A stretch of DNA of 64,000 nt from the NCBI RefSeq assembly GCF_001758465.1, contig NZ_MJIC01000017.1, forward strand, positions 34,758 through 98,757, in the 5' to 3' direction. A program made the translations under genes and the position numbers. How positions within the stretch are numbered: the stretch's first letter is position 1; each line of letters starts with the position of its first letter. Positions 1-9,295 of this stretch are shown piece by piece. The notes under the pieces were generated by a model. It had not been told where the DNA came from. It saw nothing but the letters and a program-made list of their open reading frames with translations, and searched no databases. This stretch comes from Marisediminitalea lipolytica (GTDB taxonomy: Bacteria; Pseudomonadota; Gammaproteobacteria; Enterobacterales; Alteromonadaceae).

Positions 1-406
1 ATGTGTAAGCTACGCCCAGATAAATCTGGCGGGCCTCTTCGACACCCGAAATGACGTCCAGCGGATGCTTGAGTATTTTTTCTGCGGTGTCGATAAAGGT
101 TTGTGCATTTACGGCTAAACGCAGGGTTGCGGTCGCTACCACCCGGATATTAGATGCCGGGATATCCTGCAAACGCTCGGCAAAGGTGGTTAAACAGTCC
201 CAGCCGCGTTGCATAGCTTCTTCGCTGAGCACCATGTCCTTGTCCAGCCCGGCGGCCAGACGCACTTTTTGCTTTATCTTACCAATGATTTGCACGCAGC
301 CATTGGCCACGTGCACCACCACCATATGAAAACTATTCGACCCCAGGTCAACTGCGGCATAGTATTCGCCAAGTGTTTCGGCATCAAAATCGGTTTGTGG
401 CTGCAT
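1..406 (-). CDS. gppA: Ppx/GppA family phosphatase, probably GppA (N-terminal part, cut by window edge)
   Basis: GppA converts pppGpp to ppGpp and belongs to the exopolyphosphatase family with an actin-like (ASKHA) fold. The reading frame starts at ATG 406-404 and runs off the left edge, so about 135 N-terminal residues are visible. Near residue 20 it carries the family phosphate-binding motif DLGSNSFHMVV, and near residue 85 the sequence NIRVVATATLR, typical of the family. It lies 16 bases downstream of rhlB on the same strand, matching the enterobacterial gppA-rhlB order next to trxA and rho. That context favours GppA over Ppx, which usually sits beside ppk. The C-terminal domains lie outside the window and cannot be checked. 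Confidence 0.88.
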   Translation of the reverse strand, partial: MQPQTDFDAETLGEYYAAVDLGSNSFHMVVVHVANGCVQIIGKIKQKVRLAAGLDKDMVLSEEAMQRGWDCLTTFAERLQDIPASNIRVVATATLRLAVNAQTFIDTAEKILKHPLDVISGVEEARQIYLGVAYT

Positions 407-422
407 AGCGTTTACTACGGTA

Positions 423-1697
423 TTAATTCTTTTTGTGATGCGGACGTTTGTTGCCAGAGCCGTTTCGACGTGAAGACGGGCGGCGATTCTGTCTGCGTTG
501 GCGCGGTTTGGGCGGCGTGATGTCGTCCAGTAGCGCGTCCTGCACATATTCTGTTACCGGAATCGCATGCTGAATATAGCTCTCGATGCCTGGCAAATTC
601 AGTGCATATTTTTCGCAGGCAAAGCTGATAGCAACACCGCTTTTACCGGCACGGCCAGTCCGACCAATCCGGTGAACATAATCTTCCGGGTCATCGGGTA
701 AATCGTAGTTGAAGACGTGGGTTACCGCTTCGATGTGCAGACCACGGGCAGCAACGTCGGTTGCGACCAGAATATCCAGGTTGCCACCGGTAAAGTCTTC
801 AAGAATGCCAAGGCGCTTCTTCTGCGGTACGTCGCCACTAAGCAGGCCCACGCGGTGACCATCGGCTTCCAGCCAGTCGGCAACGCGTTCACAGCCATGC
901 TTGGTGTTTGCAAAAACAATGGCTTTGTCCGGCCATTCTTCTTCCATTAGCGTAAGCAGCAGTTTAATTTTGTCGTCATCTGAAGGATAAAACAATTCTT
1001 CTGACACGCGACTGGCGGTCATTTGCTGAGCTTCAACCTGCACATGGGTTGGATTGTTCATGTGTTCGTAAGCCAGTTCCTGTACCCGATAGCTCAGGGT
1101 GGCAGAAAATAGCATACTTAAACGGTTGGCTGCCGGCGGCATACGGCGGAATAAAAAGCGGATATCCTTGATAAAGCCCAGATCAAACATCCGGTCAGCT
1201 TCATCGAGTACGGCGACCTGGATATTTTCCAGTGAGAATACACCTTGCTTATAATAGTCAAGGATGCGGCCCGTCGTACCAATGATGATATCTACCCCTT
1301 CCTCCAGGGTATCACGTTGACTTTGATAACCTTCGCCCCCATAAATGAGACCAAGTGAAAGTCCTGTGTGCTTACTAAGCAATTCAGCATCATTATAAAT
1401 TTGAACGGCAAGTTCCCGGGTTGGTGCCATAATAATAGCTTTAGGGCCTGCTTTCTCACCTTCGGGGTTTTCTGCCCGGCTTAAAATGTGGTGGAAAGTT
1501 GCGACCAGAAATGCCATGGTTTTACCGGTTCCGGTTTGCGCCTGGCCGGCGATGTCATTACCTTCTAATAAAGGAGGTAAGCTTAACGCCTGAATTGGTG
1601 TACAATGCGTAAAATTTGCAGCATTTAAGGCATCAATGACTTTTGTATTGATGGGTAAATCGGAAAAATGTGTTTCGGTTAAATGAGTTGTTTGCAT
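423..1697 (-). CDS. rhlB: ATP-dependent RNA helicase RhlB (DEAD-box)
   Basis: A 424-residue DEAD-box helicase, close to the E. coli RhlB length. RhlB unwinds RNA within the RNase E degradosome. Motifs in order: Q motif at about residues 30-36, Walker A AQTGTGKT at 53-60, DEAD at 165-168, SAT at 198-200, then VATDVAARGLHI and HRIGRTGRAGKSG in the second RecA domain. The last 30 residues are a very basic Arg/Lys/Asn tail, as expected for RNA contact. The start at 1697 puts the Q motif at the normal distance. It reads away from trxA, leaving a shared 100-base divergent control region, and is followed after 16 bases by gppA, so the two are probably one transcript. Confidence 0.95.
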   Translation of the reverse strand: MQTTHLTETHFSDLPINTKVIDALNAANFTHCTPIQALSLPPLLEGNDIAGQAQTGTGKTMAFLVATFHHILSRAENPEGEKAGPKAIIMAPTRELAVQIYNDAELLSKHTGLSLGLIYGGEGYQSQRDTLEEGVDIIIGTTGRILDYYKQGVFSLENIQVAVLDEADRMFDLGFIKDIRFLFRRMPPAANRLSMLFSATLSYRVQELAYEHMNNPTHVQVEAQQMTASRVSEELFYPSDDDKIKLLLTLMEEEWPDKAIVFANTKHGCERVADWLEADGHRVGLLSGDVPQKKRLGILEDFTGGNLDILVATDVAARGLHIEAVTHVFNYDLPDDPEDYVHRIGRTGRAGKSGVAISFACEKYALNLPGIESYIQHAIPVTEYVQDALLDDITPPKPRQRRQNRRPSSRRNGSGNKRPHHKKN

Positions 1698-1717
1698 AGC
1701 TTATAGCTTATCAGTGC

Positions 1718-1745
1718 TTGCATTAAAAAACATTTTCTATATAAC
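1718..1745 (+). promoter_or_regulatory. Probable sigma-70 promoter of trxA
   Basis: TTGCAT at 1718-1723 and TATAAC at 1740-1745 are separated by 16 bases. Transcription would begin near 1752 and give a leader of about 45 bases before the trxA start at 1798. It lies in the divergent rhlB/trxA region. The assignment rests on hexamer match and position only. Confidence 0.5.
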
Positions 1746-1797
1746 ACTTATGGTAGAGCTGAAACAAATCAGCGACAGACCAATTACGGAGAAAAGA

Positions 1798-2124
1798 ATG
1801 AGCGACAAAATTATCCAGTTGACTGACGATAAGTTCGAAGCAGATGTTATCAATGCTGAAGGTCCTGTGCTGGTTGACTTCTGGGCCGAATGGTGTGGCC
1901 CGTGTAAAATGATTGCCCCTATTCTGGAAGAGATCGCAACCGACTTTGAAGGAAAGTTAACAGTTGGCAAGCTGAATGTCGATGAAAATAATGAAACTCC
2001 GCCGAAATACGGTATCCGTGGTATCCCTACGCTGCTGCTGTTTAAAGGCGGTAACGTTGCAGCAACCAAAGTTGGCGCTTTATCAAAAACGCAACTGACT
2101 GAGTTCCTGAACGACAACATCTAA
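1798..2124 (+). CDS. trxA: Thioredoxin 1
   Basis: Cytoplasmic thiol-disulfide oxidoreductase reduced by TrxB and used by ribonucleotide reductase and many other partners. The 108-residue protein has the active site WCGPC at 32-36 (Cys33, Cys36), the preceding FWAEW strand, and the cis-proline loop IPT with Pro76. An in-frame start exists upstream at 1714, but it would add 28 residues foreign to the family and would lie over the promoter. ATG 1798 is preceded by GGAGA at 1788-1792 and gives the normal family length. A strong intrinsic terminator follows 20 bases after the stop, so trxA is probably monocistronic. Confidence 0.97.
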   Translation: MSDKIIQLTDDKFEADVINAEGPVLVDFWAEWCGPCKMIAPILEEIATDFEGKLTVGKLNVDENNETPPKYGIRGIPTLLLFKGGNVAATKVGALSKTQLTEFLNDNI

Positions 2125-2144
2125 TCGATGTAAATCGTTAAGCG

Positions 2145-2169
2145 AAAACCGGCCGAGGCCGGTTTTTTT
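2145..2169 (+). terminator. Rho-independent terminator after trxA
   Basis: AAAACCGGCC, loop GA, GGCCGGTTTTTTT: a GC-rich stem with a short loop, ending in a run of seven T. It closes the trxA transcript. Confidence 0.9.
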
Positions 2170-2263
2170 GTGTCTGAAAATCGGTTTTTTTGATCTCGGT
2201 TAATATTCGGCCTGGGGGGCTCAGGTATATTTCCGTCCTTTTATTATTGGCTGTTGTATCGTC

Positions 2264-3598
2264 ATGCGAAAACCTGAATTACTGTCACCCGCCGGGTCAA
2301 TGAAAAACCTCCGCTATGCACTGAGTTATGGTGCAGACGCCGTGTATGCCGGACAGCCCCGGTATTCTTTGCGGGTGCGCAATAACGAATTTACCCTCGA
2401 AAAATTGCAGGAAGCCAGGCAGTACACCCGGGAGCACAATAAGCAGTTATATATTGTCAACAATATTGCGCCCCACAATACCAAGCTGCAAACGTTTGTT
2501 AAGGATCTTGCGCCGGTAGCGGCACTCAATCCGGATGCGATGATCATGTCTGATCCCGGCATTATAATGCTAACCCGTGAGCACTTTCCGGATTTGCCAA
2601 TTCACTTGTCAGTTCAGGCTAACGCCGTTAACTGGGCGTCAGTGAAGTTCTGGCAGCAGCAGGGCATTAAGCGTGTGATCTTGTCGCGGGAACTGGGCTT
2701 AAACGAAATCGAAGAGATCCGCCAGCGCTGTCCGGATATTGAGCTTGAGGTGTTCGTACATGGGGCCTTATGTATGGCGTATTCCGGCCGCTGTTTATTA
2801 TCAGGCTATATTAATAAGCGTGACCCTAATCAGGGGGCTTGCACTAACGCCTGCCGCTGGGAATACCAGGCCTCGCCCGCCAGCGAAGACGGTGTTGGTC
2901 AGTTTATTCCGGCGCGTGATGCGGTAGAGCCGACGCTGGGACTGGGTACGCCAACCGATCAGGCGTTTTTACTGACAGAGCCACAACGTCCGGATGAACC
3001 TATGCCGGCGTTCGAAGATGAACATGGCACTTATATCATGAACTCCCGCGACCTGCGGGCGATTCAGCACGTGCAACGGTTGGTGGAAATCGGCGTTGAC
3101 TCGCTCAAAATCGAGGGGCGTACTAAATCGTTCTACTACTGCGCGCGAACTGCTCAGGTATATCGCAAAGCCATTGAGGCGGCCTGCCGCGGCGAAAACT
3201 TTGATGTGGACTGGCTGCTGGAACTGGAGCATCTGGCCAACCGTGGTTACACCGACGGCTTTTTACAGCGCCATAATCACGCGGATTACCAGCAGTATGC
3301 GCGAGGCAATTCAGCCAGCTATACCCGCCAACTGGTGGGCGAGGTGACCCATGGTGATAACCGCTGGTGGTATGTTGATGTAAAAAACCGTTTCAGTGTG
3401 CAGGACAAGCTTGAGGTGATGACCCCGGATGGCAATACTGAAGTAAAAATTCAGGAGTTGTATTCGCAGCTGGGCGAAGCGCTGCTAGTCGCTCCCGGCA
3501 GTGGATATCAGGTAAAAATTCCGGCTATTCGTGGTTATCAGCCACAGATGGCTATGTTATTACGCTGTATTGACCAACAGGAAGCTGTGCCTGCATAG
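2264..3598 (+). CDS. trhP: Peptidase U32 family tRNA hydroxylation protein TrhP (YegQ)
   Basis: A 444-residue U32-family protein. The N-terminus (RKPELLSPAGSMKNLRYA) and the segment EVFVHGALCMAYSGRCLLSG near residue 160-180 match the U32 signature and its conserved cysteines. Further Cys residues (ACTNACRW) follow. E. coli YegQ/TrhP, about 450 residues, is needed for prephenate-dependent 5-hydroxyuridine formation at tRNA position 34, so despite the peptidase label a tRNA-modification role is the better call. Other U32 members include RlhA, but length and the PELLSPAG start fit TrhP. No clear Shine-Dalgarno precedes ATG 2264. It lies alone between trxA and rho. Confidence 0.85.
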   Translation: MRKPELLSPAGSMKNLRYALSYGADAVYAGQPRYSLRVRNNEFTLEKLQEARQYTREHNKQLYIVNNIAPHNTKLQTFVKDLAPVAALNPDAMIMSDPGIIMLTREHFPDLPIHLSVQANAVNWASVKFWQQQGIKRVILSRELGLNEIEEIRQRCPDIELEVFVHGALCMAYSGRCLLSGYINKRDPNQGACTNACRWEYQASPASEDGVGQFIPARDAVEPTLGLGTPTDQAFLLTEPQRPDEPMPAFEDEHGTYIMNSRDLRAIQHVQRLVEIGVDSLKIEGRTKSFYYCARTAQVYRKAIEAACRGENFDVDWLLELEHLANRGYTDGFLQRHNHADYQQYARGNSASYTRQLVGEVTHGDNRWWYVDVKNRFSVQDKLEVMTPDGNTEVKIQELYSQLGEALLVAPGSGYQVKIPAIRGYQPQMAMLLRCIDQQEAVPA

Positions 3599-3802
3599 TA
3601 GCGCCAAAACTGGCGCATACGGCTTTCGCAATCTTTTTTTAACATTTACAGGAATTAGTCTGGACGATAGTAAAATATGGTGCTACCTTTACTGAGTCTA
3701 GGCTAGACCTGGCATCCTTACTGGCCCGCTTCCGGGCACAAGCACTACCCTATTAATTAACGAATTTCCCATAAAGACGTTCAAGCACAAAGACCCACCA
3801 GT
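3599..3802 (+). promoter_or_regulatory. rho leader region
   Basis: These 204 bases hold a small hairpin (GCGCCA-AAAC-TGGCGC, 3601-3616) just after the trhP stop, a T7 run at 3634-3640, and a possible -35 TTTACA (3645-3650) with AT-rich sequence around 3668-3676. A second small hairpin follows (GCCCG-CTTC-CGGGC, about 3725-3738), then a C/A-rich, poorly structured stretch up to the start. In E. coli rho is autoregulated by Rho-dependent termination in its leader; the C-rich leader is compatible with that, but this is inference. No exact promoter can be fixed. Confidence 0.35.
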
Positions 3803-5068
3803 ATGAATCTAACGGAACTTAAGAATAAACCAATCAGCGAATTGGTCGCCCTTGCCGAAGAAATGGGCCTCGAAAATATGGCCCGCGCGAGAAAACAAGA
3901 CATTATTTTCTCGATCCTTAAATCCCACGCTAAAAGTGGCGAAGATATTTTTGGCGATGGTGTTCTGGAAATCCTCCAGGACGGCTTCGGCTTCCTGCGC
4001 TCAGCGGACTCTTCTTACCTTGCCGGGCCAGATGATATTTATGTTTCACCCAGCCAGATCAGACGCTTTAACCTGCGCACTGGTGACACTATCGCCGGGA
4101 AGATTCGCCCGCCGAAAGACAGCGAACGTTATTTTGCCCTGTTAAAAATCCGCGAAGTTAACTTCGACAAGCCAGAAAACTCCCGTAATAAAATTCTCTT
4201 CGAAAACCTTACCCCACTGCACGCTAACTCACGTCTGCGCATGGAACGTGGTAATGGTTCTTCAGAAGATATTACGGCACGTGTACTGGACCTGGCTTCA
4301 CCTATTGGTAAAGGTCAGCGTGGTTTGATTGTTGCGCCACCGAAAGCGGGTAAAACGTTGTTACTGCAAAACATCGCGCAATCTATTGCGGCTAACCACC
4401 CTGATTGTGAGCTGATGGTATTGCTTATCGATGAGCGTCCGGAAGAGGTGACTGAAATGCACCGTCTGGTGCGTGGTGAAGTGGTTGCTTCGACTTTTGA
4501 TGAGCCAGCAAGCCGCCACGTACAGGTTGCTGAAATGGTTATCGAAAAGGCTAAGCGTCTGGTTGAACACAAAAAAGACGTGGTTATCCTGCTTGACTCC
4601 ATTACCCGTCTGGCCCGTGCTTACAACACCGTAATCCCATCATCAGGTAAAGTACTTACCGGTGGTGTGGATGCCAATGCGCTACATAAACCGAAACGTT
4701 TCTTTGGTGCGGCACGTAACGTGGAAGAAGGCGGTAGCTTAACTATCATCGCGACTGCCCTTATCGATACCGGCTCTAAGATGGACGAAGTTATCTACGA
4801 AGAGTTTAAAGGTACTGGTAACATGGAACTGCACCTGAATCGTAAGATTGCAGAAAAACGCGTGTTCCCGGCTATCGACTTTAACCGTTCTGGTACTCGT
4901 CGTGAAGAGTTGCTGACCAGTCAGGACGAACTGCAGAAGATGTGGATCCTGCGTAAGATTGTCCATGAAATGTCCGAAATTGATGCCATGGAATTCCTTA
5001 TCAATAAACTGGCAATGACAAAGACAAATGATGAGTTTTTCGATGCCATGAAGCGTCAGAGAAGCTAG
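3803..5068 (+). CDS. rho: Transcription termination factor Rho
   Basis: Hexameric RNA-dependent ATPase that ends transcription at unstructured C-rich RNA. At 421 residues it is two longer than the E. coli protein. N-terminal helix bundle (1-48), cold-shock-like primary RNA site with RNP motif DGFGFLR at 60-66, Walker A APPKAGKT ending at 185, Walker B VILLDSITR with Asp265, and the Q and R loops near PSSGKVLTGG. It has no acidic or Asn-rich insertion of the kind seen in some phyla. The Shine-Dalgarno upstream of ATG 3803 is weak. An intrinsic terminator follows directly. Confidence 0.98.
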   Translation: MNLTELKNKPISELVALAEEMGLENMARARKQDIIFSILKSHAKSGEDIFGDGVLEILQDGFGFLRSADSSYLAGPDDIYVSPSQIRRFNLRTGDTIAGKIRPPKDSERYFALLKIREVNFDKPENSRNKILFENLTPLHANSRLRMERGNGSSEDITARVLDLASPIGKGQRGLIVAPPKAGKTLLLQNIAQSIAANHPDCELMVLLIDERPEEVTEMHRLVRGEVVASTFDEPASRHVQVAEMVIEKAKRLVEHKKDVVILLDSITRLARAYNTVIPSSGKVLTGGVDANALHKPKRFFGAARNVEEGGSLTIIATALIDTGSKMDEVIYEEFKGTGNMELHLNRKIAEKRVFPAIDFNRSGTRREELLTSQDELQKMWILRKIVHEMSEIDAMEFLINKLAMTKTNDEFFDAMKRQRS

Positions 5069-5084
5069 TCACTTTTATTGACTC

Positions 5085-5115
5085 AAAAAACCGCTGCCAT
5101 TCAGCGGTTTTTTTT
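5085..5115 (+). terminator. Rho-independent terminator after rho
   Basis: AAAACCGCTG, loop CCATT, CAGCGGTTTT, continuing into a run of eight T (5108-5115). It sits 17 bases after the rho stop. Confidence 0.92.
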
Positions 5116-5158
5116 GTGATTTTTAGCAATAAGCGGTAGTGTAACTCATCTCTTTTTT

Positions 5159-6472
5159 ATGGATAAAATTATGTTCCGAGCCGCTATTGCGATTATCCTG
5201 CCGTTATTTTCCCTGTCAGCGTTTGCCCAGTCCGATAAATTAGTCGATAAGCTGGCCAGTGATATTGAAGCCGATGTGATCAGTTGGCGTCATCACCTCC
5301 ACGAATATCCCGAATTATCGAACCGCGAATACAAAACCGCTGAGTACGTTGCCCGTTTTTTGCGTTCTTTGGATTTGGATGTTCAGACCGGTGTTGCAAA
5401 AACCGGTGTAGTGGCTGTGCTTGATAGTGGCAAGCCTGGTCCGGTGGTTGCATTAAGAGCTGACATGGATGGCCTGCCTGTACCAGAACAAAATGACTTA
5501 CCATGGCGGTCAGAGCAGCGCGGCGAATACAATGGCAACGAGGTGCCGGTGATGCATGCTTGTGGTCATGATACCCACATGGCCATGCTAATGGGGGCGG
5601 CCTCAGTACTGACCTCGATGAAAGACAAATTACACGGCAAAGTGAAATTTATCTTCCAGCCAGCTGAAGAAGGCGCCCCTGCCGGCGAGAAGGGCGGGGC
5701 TGAAGTGATGGTTGAAGAAGGTGTGTTAAAGAACCCCGACGTCGATGTGATTTTTGGTTTGCACATTAGCGCCAACAACGACATCGGTACGGTGAGCTAC
5801 AATTCTGGCGGAACCATGGCGGCGGTTGACCCATTCAAGATAGTTATTCATGGCAAGCAGGCCCACGGTGCTTATCCATGGAAGAGCGTTGACCCTATTA
5901 CGACCGCGGCGCAAATGATAATGTCGCTGCAAACCATAGTAAGCCGCGAACTGAAAATCATCGATGATGCTGCGGTTGTGACTATTGGTTCCATCCATGG
6001 TGGCAACCGTTCTAATATCATTCCCAACGAAGTGGAAATGGTCGGCACTATTCGTACCCTTAATCACGCCGCGAGAGAGCACGTTTATGAGGCCATGGCC
6101 CGCAAAGTGAAAGGTATTGCCGACAGCATGGGCGCTACTGCAGAGCTAACCTTGCCACTGGATTACAACTATCCGATTACCTACAACGATCCGGCATTAA
6201 CTGCGAAGATGATCCCAACAGTTGAGCGCACCGCGGGCAAGGATAAAACTATTCTGGCTAAACCTGTGACCGGCGCAGAAGATTTTTCGTTTTATCAGGA
6301 AAAGGTGCCTGGCCTGTTTATGTGGTTAGGCGGTAAGCCGCTGGATGTGGCGGTAGAAGATTCTCCAGCACACCATACGCCGGAGTTTTATGTAGATGAT
6401 GCGGGCATGAAACTAGGCGTAAAAGTGCTGACCAATCTGACGCTCGATTACATGGATGCACACAACGACTAA
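5159..6472 (+). CDS. Secreted M20D-family amidohydrolase (aminoacylase/hippurate hydrolase type)
   Basis: A 437-residue metallopeptidase of family M20D (IAA-amino acid hydrolase/hippuricase group), which removes N-acyl groups from amino acids or short peptides using two metal ions. A signal peptide (about residues 5-23, ending AFA|QS) sends it to the periplasm. Metal and catalytic motifs: RADMDGLPV (100-108), HACGHDTH (133-140), FQPAEEG and GAEDFSFY. A second ATG at 5171 (Met5) is an equally plausible start and fits the signal peptide slightly better. It ends six bases before the histidine kinase gene, so the two are probably co-transcribed. Substrate cannot be deduced. Confidence 0.85.
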   Translation: MDKIMFRAAIAIILPLFSLSAFAQSDKLVDKLASDIEADVISWRHHLHEYPELSNREYKTAEYVARFLRSLDLDVQTGVAKTGVVAVLDSGKPGPVVALRADMDGLPVPEQNDLPWRSEQRGEYNGNEVPVMHACGHDTHMAMLMGAASVLTSMKDKLHGKVKFIFQPAEEGAPAGEKGGAEVMVEEGVLKNPDVDVIFGLHISANNDIGTVSYNSGGTMAAVDPFKIVIHGKQAHGAYPWKSVDPITTAAQMIMSLQTIVSRELKIIDDAAVVTIGSIHGGNRSNIIPNEVEMVGTIRTLNHAAREHVYEAMARKVKGIADSMGATAELTLPLDYNYPITYNDPALTAKMIPTVERTAGKDKTILAKPVTGAEDFSFYQEKVPGLFMWLGGKPLDVAVEDSPAHHTPEFYVDDAGMKLGVKVLTNLTLDYMDAHND

Positions 6473-6478
6473 CACTCT

Positions 6479-9295
6479 ATGTTAAACCGTATTCTGCTGG
6501 CATTGACCCTGGCGCTGGCCGGGGCCGCTCTTAATTTACTGCCCGCTCCACTGGAGAGTGGCGGGCTGGTATTTTTTGGCGGTGGATTTGCCATCACGGC
6601 GGCGTTACTTTTTCCATTTTACCTCACTCTGCTGGTCACCCTGATGGTCTACGGGGTCTTGCTGATACATCATGACTCGCCGCTTCTGATTGTTTTTCTG
6701 GCATTACAACCGTTGCTAATCGCGGCGCTGTATAAAAAGGATGACGTGCTAAGTCCGCTAAAGCTGGGCATAGGCTGGTGGAGTGGTTTGATTCTGCCGG
6801 TGTATATCGTGTTTGTGTATGCCGCTTACCACAGTGAGTTTAGCCTGGCGCTAACGGCACATTCTATCACCTGGCTAAGCGGTATTTTTTGTTGCCTGTT
6901 TGGCCATTTGCTCTTTTTGGTGCTAATCCGGTACCTGCCATTGGATTATGTGCTGCATTTTAATGCTGAGACACTGTTTCGGTATATGTTTGCCTCGCTG
7001 TTTTTCTTTGTTGTACTGATTATCACTTATGTGCATGTGGGGCAACTGCAACGGCAGCAGGCTAACCAGGTAGAATCTTACATGGAGCAACGTGCTCAGG
7101 TTATGACCACTGAGCTGAGAAACTTTTTAGACCATCATGCCGGGGCAATCAGTAATACCGCGAAAACCATGACGCTGGCCCAAAAGCACGGTGCGCCGCT
7201 GGATGCGATGGCAGCGGAAACCCTGTCTAACCTGGCCCGGGAGTATCCTGAGTTCCTGACCTTTTTAGTGGCGGACAGGCACGGCAGTATTAGCCATTCT
7301 TACCCAACCAATCTGCTTACCCGGGCAAAGCGGTTGAATCAGGCAAATGTGGCTCAGCGAGAATATTTTAAGCAGGCTGAGTCTGGTGTCGACGTGTTTG
7401 TCTCCGAAGTTTTTGAGGGGCGCGGATTCGGTAATGATCCTATCGTCGCTATCTCCAGCCCACTTTATGATGCCAGCGGGCAGTTTGCCGGCATATTGGA
7501 GGGCTCGCTGAATCTAAGTAGTTTTGTTGAGTACGACAGCCGCAATCTACCGCTGTTTTGGAGTATTTATCAGGACCGTAACGACAAGCTGGTTTACGCC
7601 TCTCCAGAATTGCGGCTGGATGTTTTGGCTCGTCCGGAATTACCTGAATGCACCAGGAACAGTTGTTTTATGCGTGAGCAGGCACTGGGCCGTGAATGGT
7701 TTATCGCCAGCACCCGCGATGATGTATCCGGCTGGAAAGTGACTATGCTGTTTGAAATCAGCAGCTACAGGGCGATGAGCGTGAATTACCTGCAGTGGGC
7801 GATTGTTTTACTGATTTTTTTAGCGCTGGTTGGGATTGTCCTGGGGGGGCGAGTTGCCCGGGTGTTCTCCCGTCCTATCCGGGAGTTAATGAAAACCTTT
7901 GCCGGGTACTCTCCGGAAAATCCCATTCCTATTCATTCGTTTAATAAAGACAGCCTGCAACTCAAAGAGATTTCTGGCCTGGCCGAGGAATTCAGCGAGT
8001 TGGGTGAGCGTCTGGTCAGCGCATTTGACGAGCTGACCAGCTCCCGACAACGCCAGCGTACGCTAAATGAAGAACTTGAACAACTTAACCTGACGCTAAC
8101 CGAGCGGGTGGAAGAAAAAACTGCCTCACTGATTCAGGCGCTGGCACAGGCCGAGGCGGCCAGTGTCTCCAAGTCACAGTTTCTGGCTAATATGTCACAC
8201 GAAATCCGCACACCCATGAACGGTATTCTCGGTACTTGCGAAAATCTGTTGGAACAGCCGCTACGGGATGATATCAAAAGACGGGTGCAGGTCATTGTTC
8301 AGTCAGCCAATAATCTGCTGCTGATCCTCGATAGTATTCTCGACTGGTCTAAAATTGAAGCTGGCAAAATGAAAGTAACACGCCATCCTTTTGCTCCCCG
8401 GCAGGTGATTCAGGCCTGTGCTGATATTCACCGCCAGGCGGCAAGTCGGAAGCAAATAAGTTTGGAAGTGAGCTGGGACAACAATTTGCCACCTGTGCTA
8501 CTGGGCGATGCCGGTAAAATAAGTCAGATTTTAAATAATCTGTTAAGTAATGCGGTTAAATTCACGTCCCTTGGCGGGGTGCTAATTCAAGTGTCTTACC
8601 AGCAGGGACAGCTGATTATTTCGGTGAAGGACACTGGCATAGGCATATCGGCAAAAGATGCAAAGCTCATTTTTGAGCAGTTTGTCCAGGCTGATGCCTC
8701 CAGCTCCCGACAGTTTAGCGGCACCGGACTTGGATTATCGATCACCAGTAAGTTGGTGGAATTAATGGATGGTGATATTACGCTTAACAGCGAACGGGAG
8801 AAGGGCAGTGAGTTTATTGTTAAGCTTCCATTAGCCACCACAACACAACAGATTGAAGATACACAGCAGTCGTCATTTGTGTTGCCCGCGGGGCTCAAAA
8901 TACTGGTTGTCGAAGACAACGACATTAATGCTGAAATTATTCTGGATATGCTGAAAGACGTCAAAGTGAAGTGCTTGCGAGCCAAAGATGGTGCCGAAGC
9001 GCTGGAAATTTTGTCGCGGTTCGATTTTAACCTGGTGCTGATGGATTGTCAGATGCCGGTAATGGATGGCTTTTCTGCCACTCGAGCTATTCGTGATTTG
9101 CCCGGTAGCAAAGCTGAAGTGCCGGTAATAGCGTTAACGGCAAATGCTTTTGAAGACGACCGCAAAGCGTGCCTCAGTGCAGGAATGAATGATTATTTGA
9201 GTAAGCCGGTCAGACGCACCAGCTTACTCAAAACCATTATCAGCTACGTCGGTTCTCAAGCAGAGATTCCCGAAACGCCTGAGCTGAAAGACTGA
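6479..9295 (+). CDS. Hybrid sensor histidine kinase/response regulator
   Basis: A 938-residue membrane kinase. Residues 1-190 hold six or seven hydrophobic segments of a MASE-like integral membrane sensor. They are followed by an extracytoplasmic dCache-like domain (about 200-420), another membrane helix near 440-460, a HAMP-like linker and a coiled coil. The kinase core has the H box NMSHEIRTP with His574, N box NNLLSNAVKFT, G1 DTGIGIS and G2 GTGLGLS. The C-terminal receiver has ILVVEDNDIN and the phospho-acceptor Asp856 in LMDCQMPVMDG. There is no Hpt domain, so phosphotransfer needs a partner elsewhere. It follows the amidohydrolase by six bases. Its last 56 bases overlap the 3' end of the convergent LysR gene. 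Confidence 0.9.
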   Translation: MLNRILLALTLALAGAALNLLPAPLESGGLVFFGGGFAITAALLFPFYLTLLVTLMVYGVLLIHHDSPLLIVFLALQPLLIAALYKKDDVLSPLKLGIGWWSGLILPVYIVFVYAAYHSEFSLALTAHSITWLSGIFCCLFGHLLFLVLIRYLPLDYVLHFNAETLFRYMFASLFFFVVLIITYVHVGQLQRQQANQVESYMEQRAQVMTTELRNFLDHHAGAISNTAKTMTLAQKHGAPLDAMAAETLSNLAREYPEFLTFLVADRHGSISHSYPTNLLTRAKRLNQANVAQREYFKQAESGVDVFVSEVFEGRGFGNDPIVAISSPLYDASGQFAGILEGSLNLSSFVEYDSRNLPLFWSIYQDRNDKLVYASPELRLDVLARPELPECTRNSCFMREQALGREWFIASTRDDVSGWKVTMLFEISSYRAMSVNYLQWAIVLLIFLALVGIVLGGRVARVFSRPIRELMKTFAGYSPENPIPIHSFNKDSLQLKEISGLAEEFSELGERLVSAFDELTSSRQRQRTLNEELEQLNLTLTERVEEKTASLIQALAQAEAASVSKSQFLANMSHEIRTPMNGILGTCENLLEQPLRDDIKRRVQVIVQSANNLLLILDSILDWSKIEAGKMKVTRHPFAPRQVIQACADIHRQAASRKQISLEVSWDNNLPPVLLGDAGKISQILNNLLSNAVKFTSLGGVLIQVSYQQGQLIISVKDTGIGISAKDAKLIFEQFVQADASSSRQFSGTGLGLSITSKLVELMDGDITLNSEREKGSEFIVKLPLATTTQQIEDTQQSSFVLPAGLKILVVEDNDINAEIILDMLKDVKVKCLRAKDGAEALEILSRFDFNLVLMDCQMPVMDGFSATRAIRDLPGSKAEVPVIALTANAFEDDRKACLSAGMNDYLSKPVRRTSLLKTIISYVGSQAEIPETPELKD

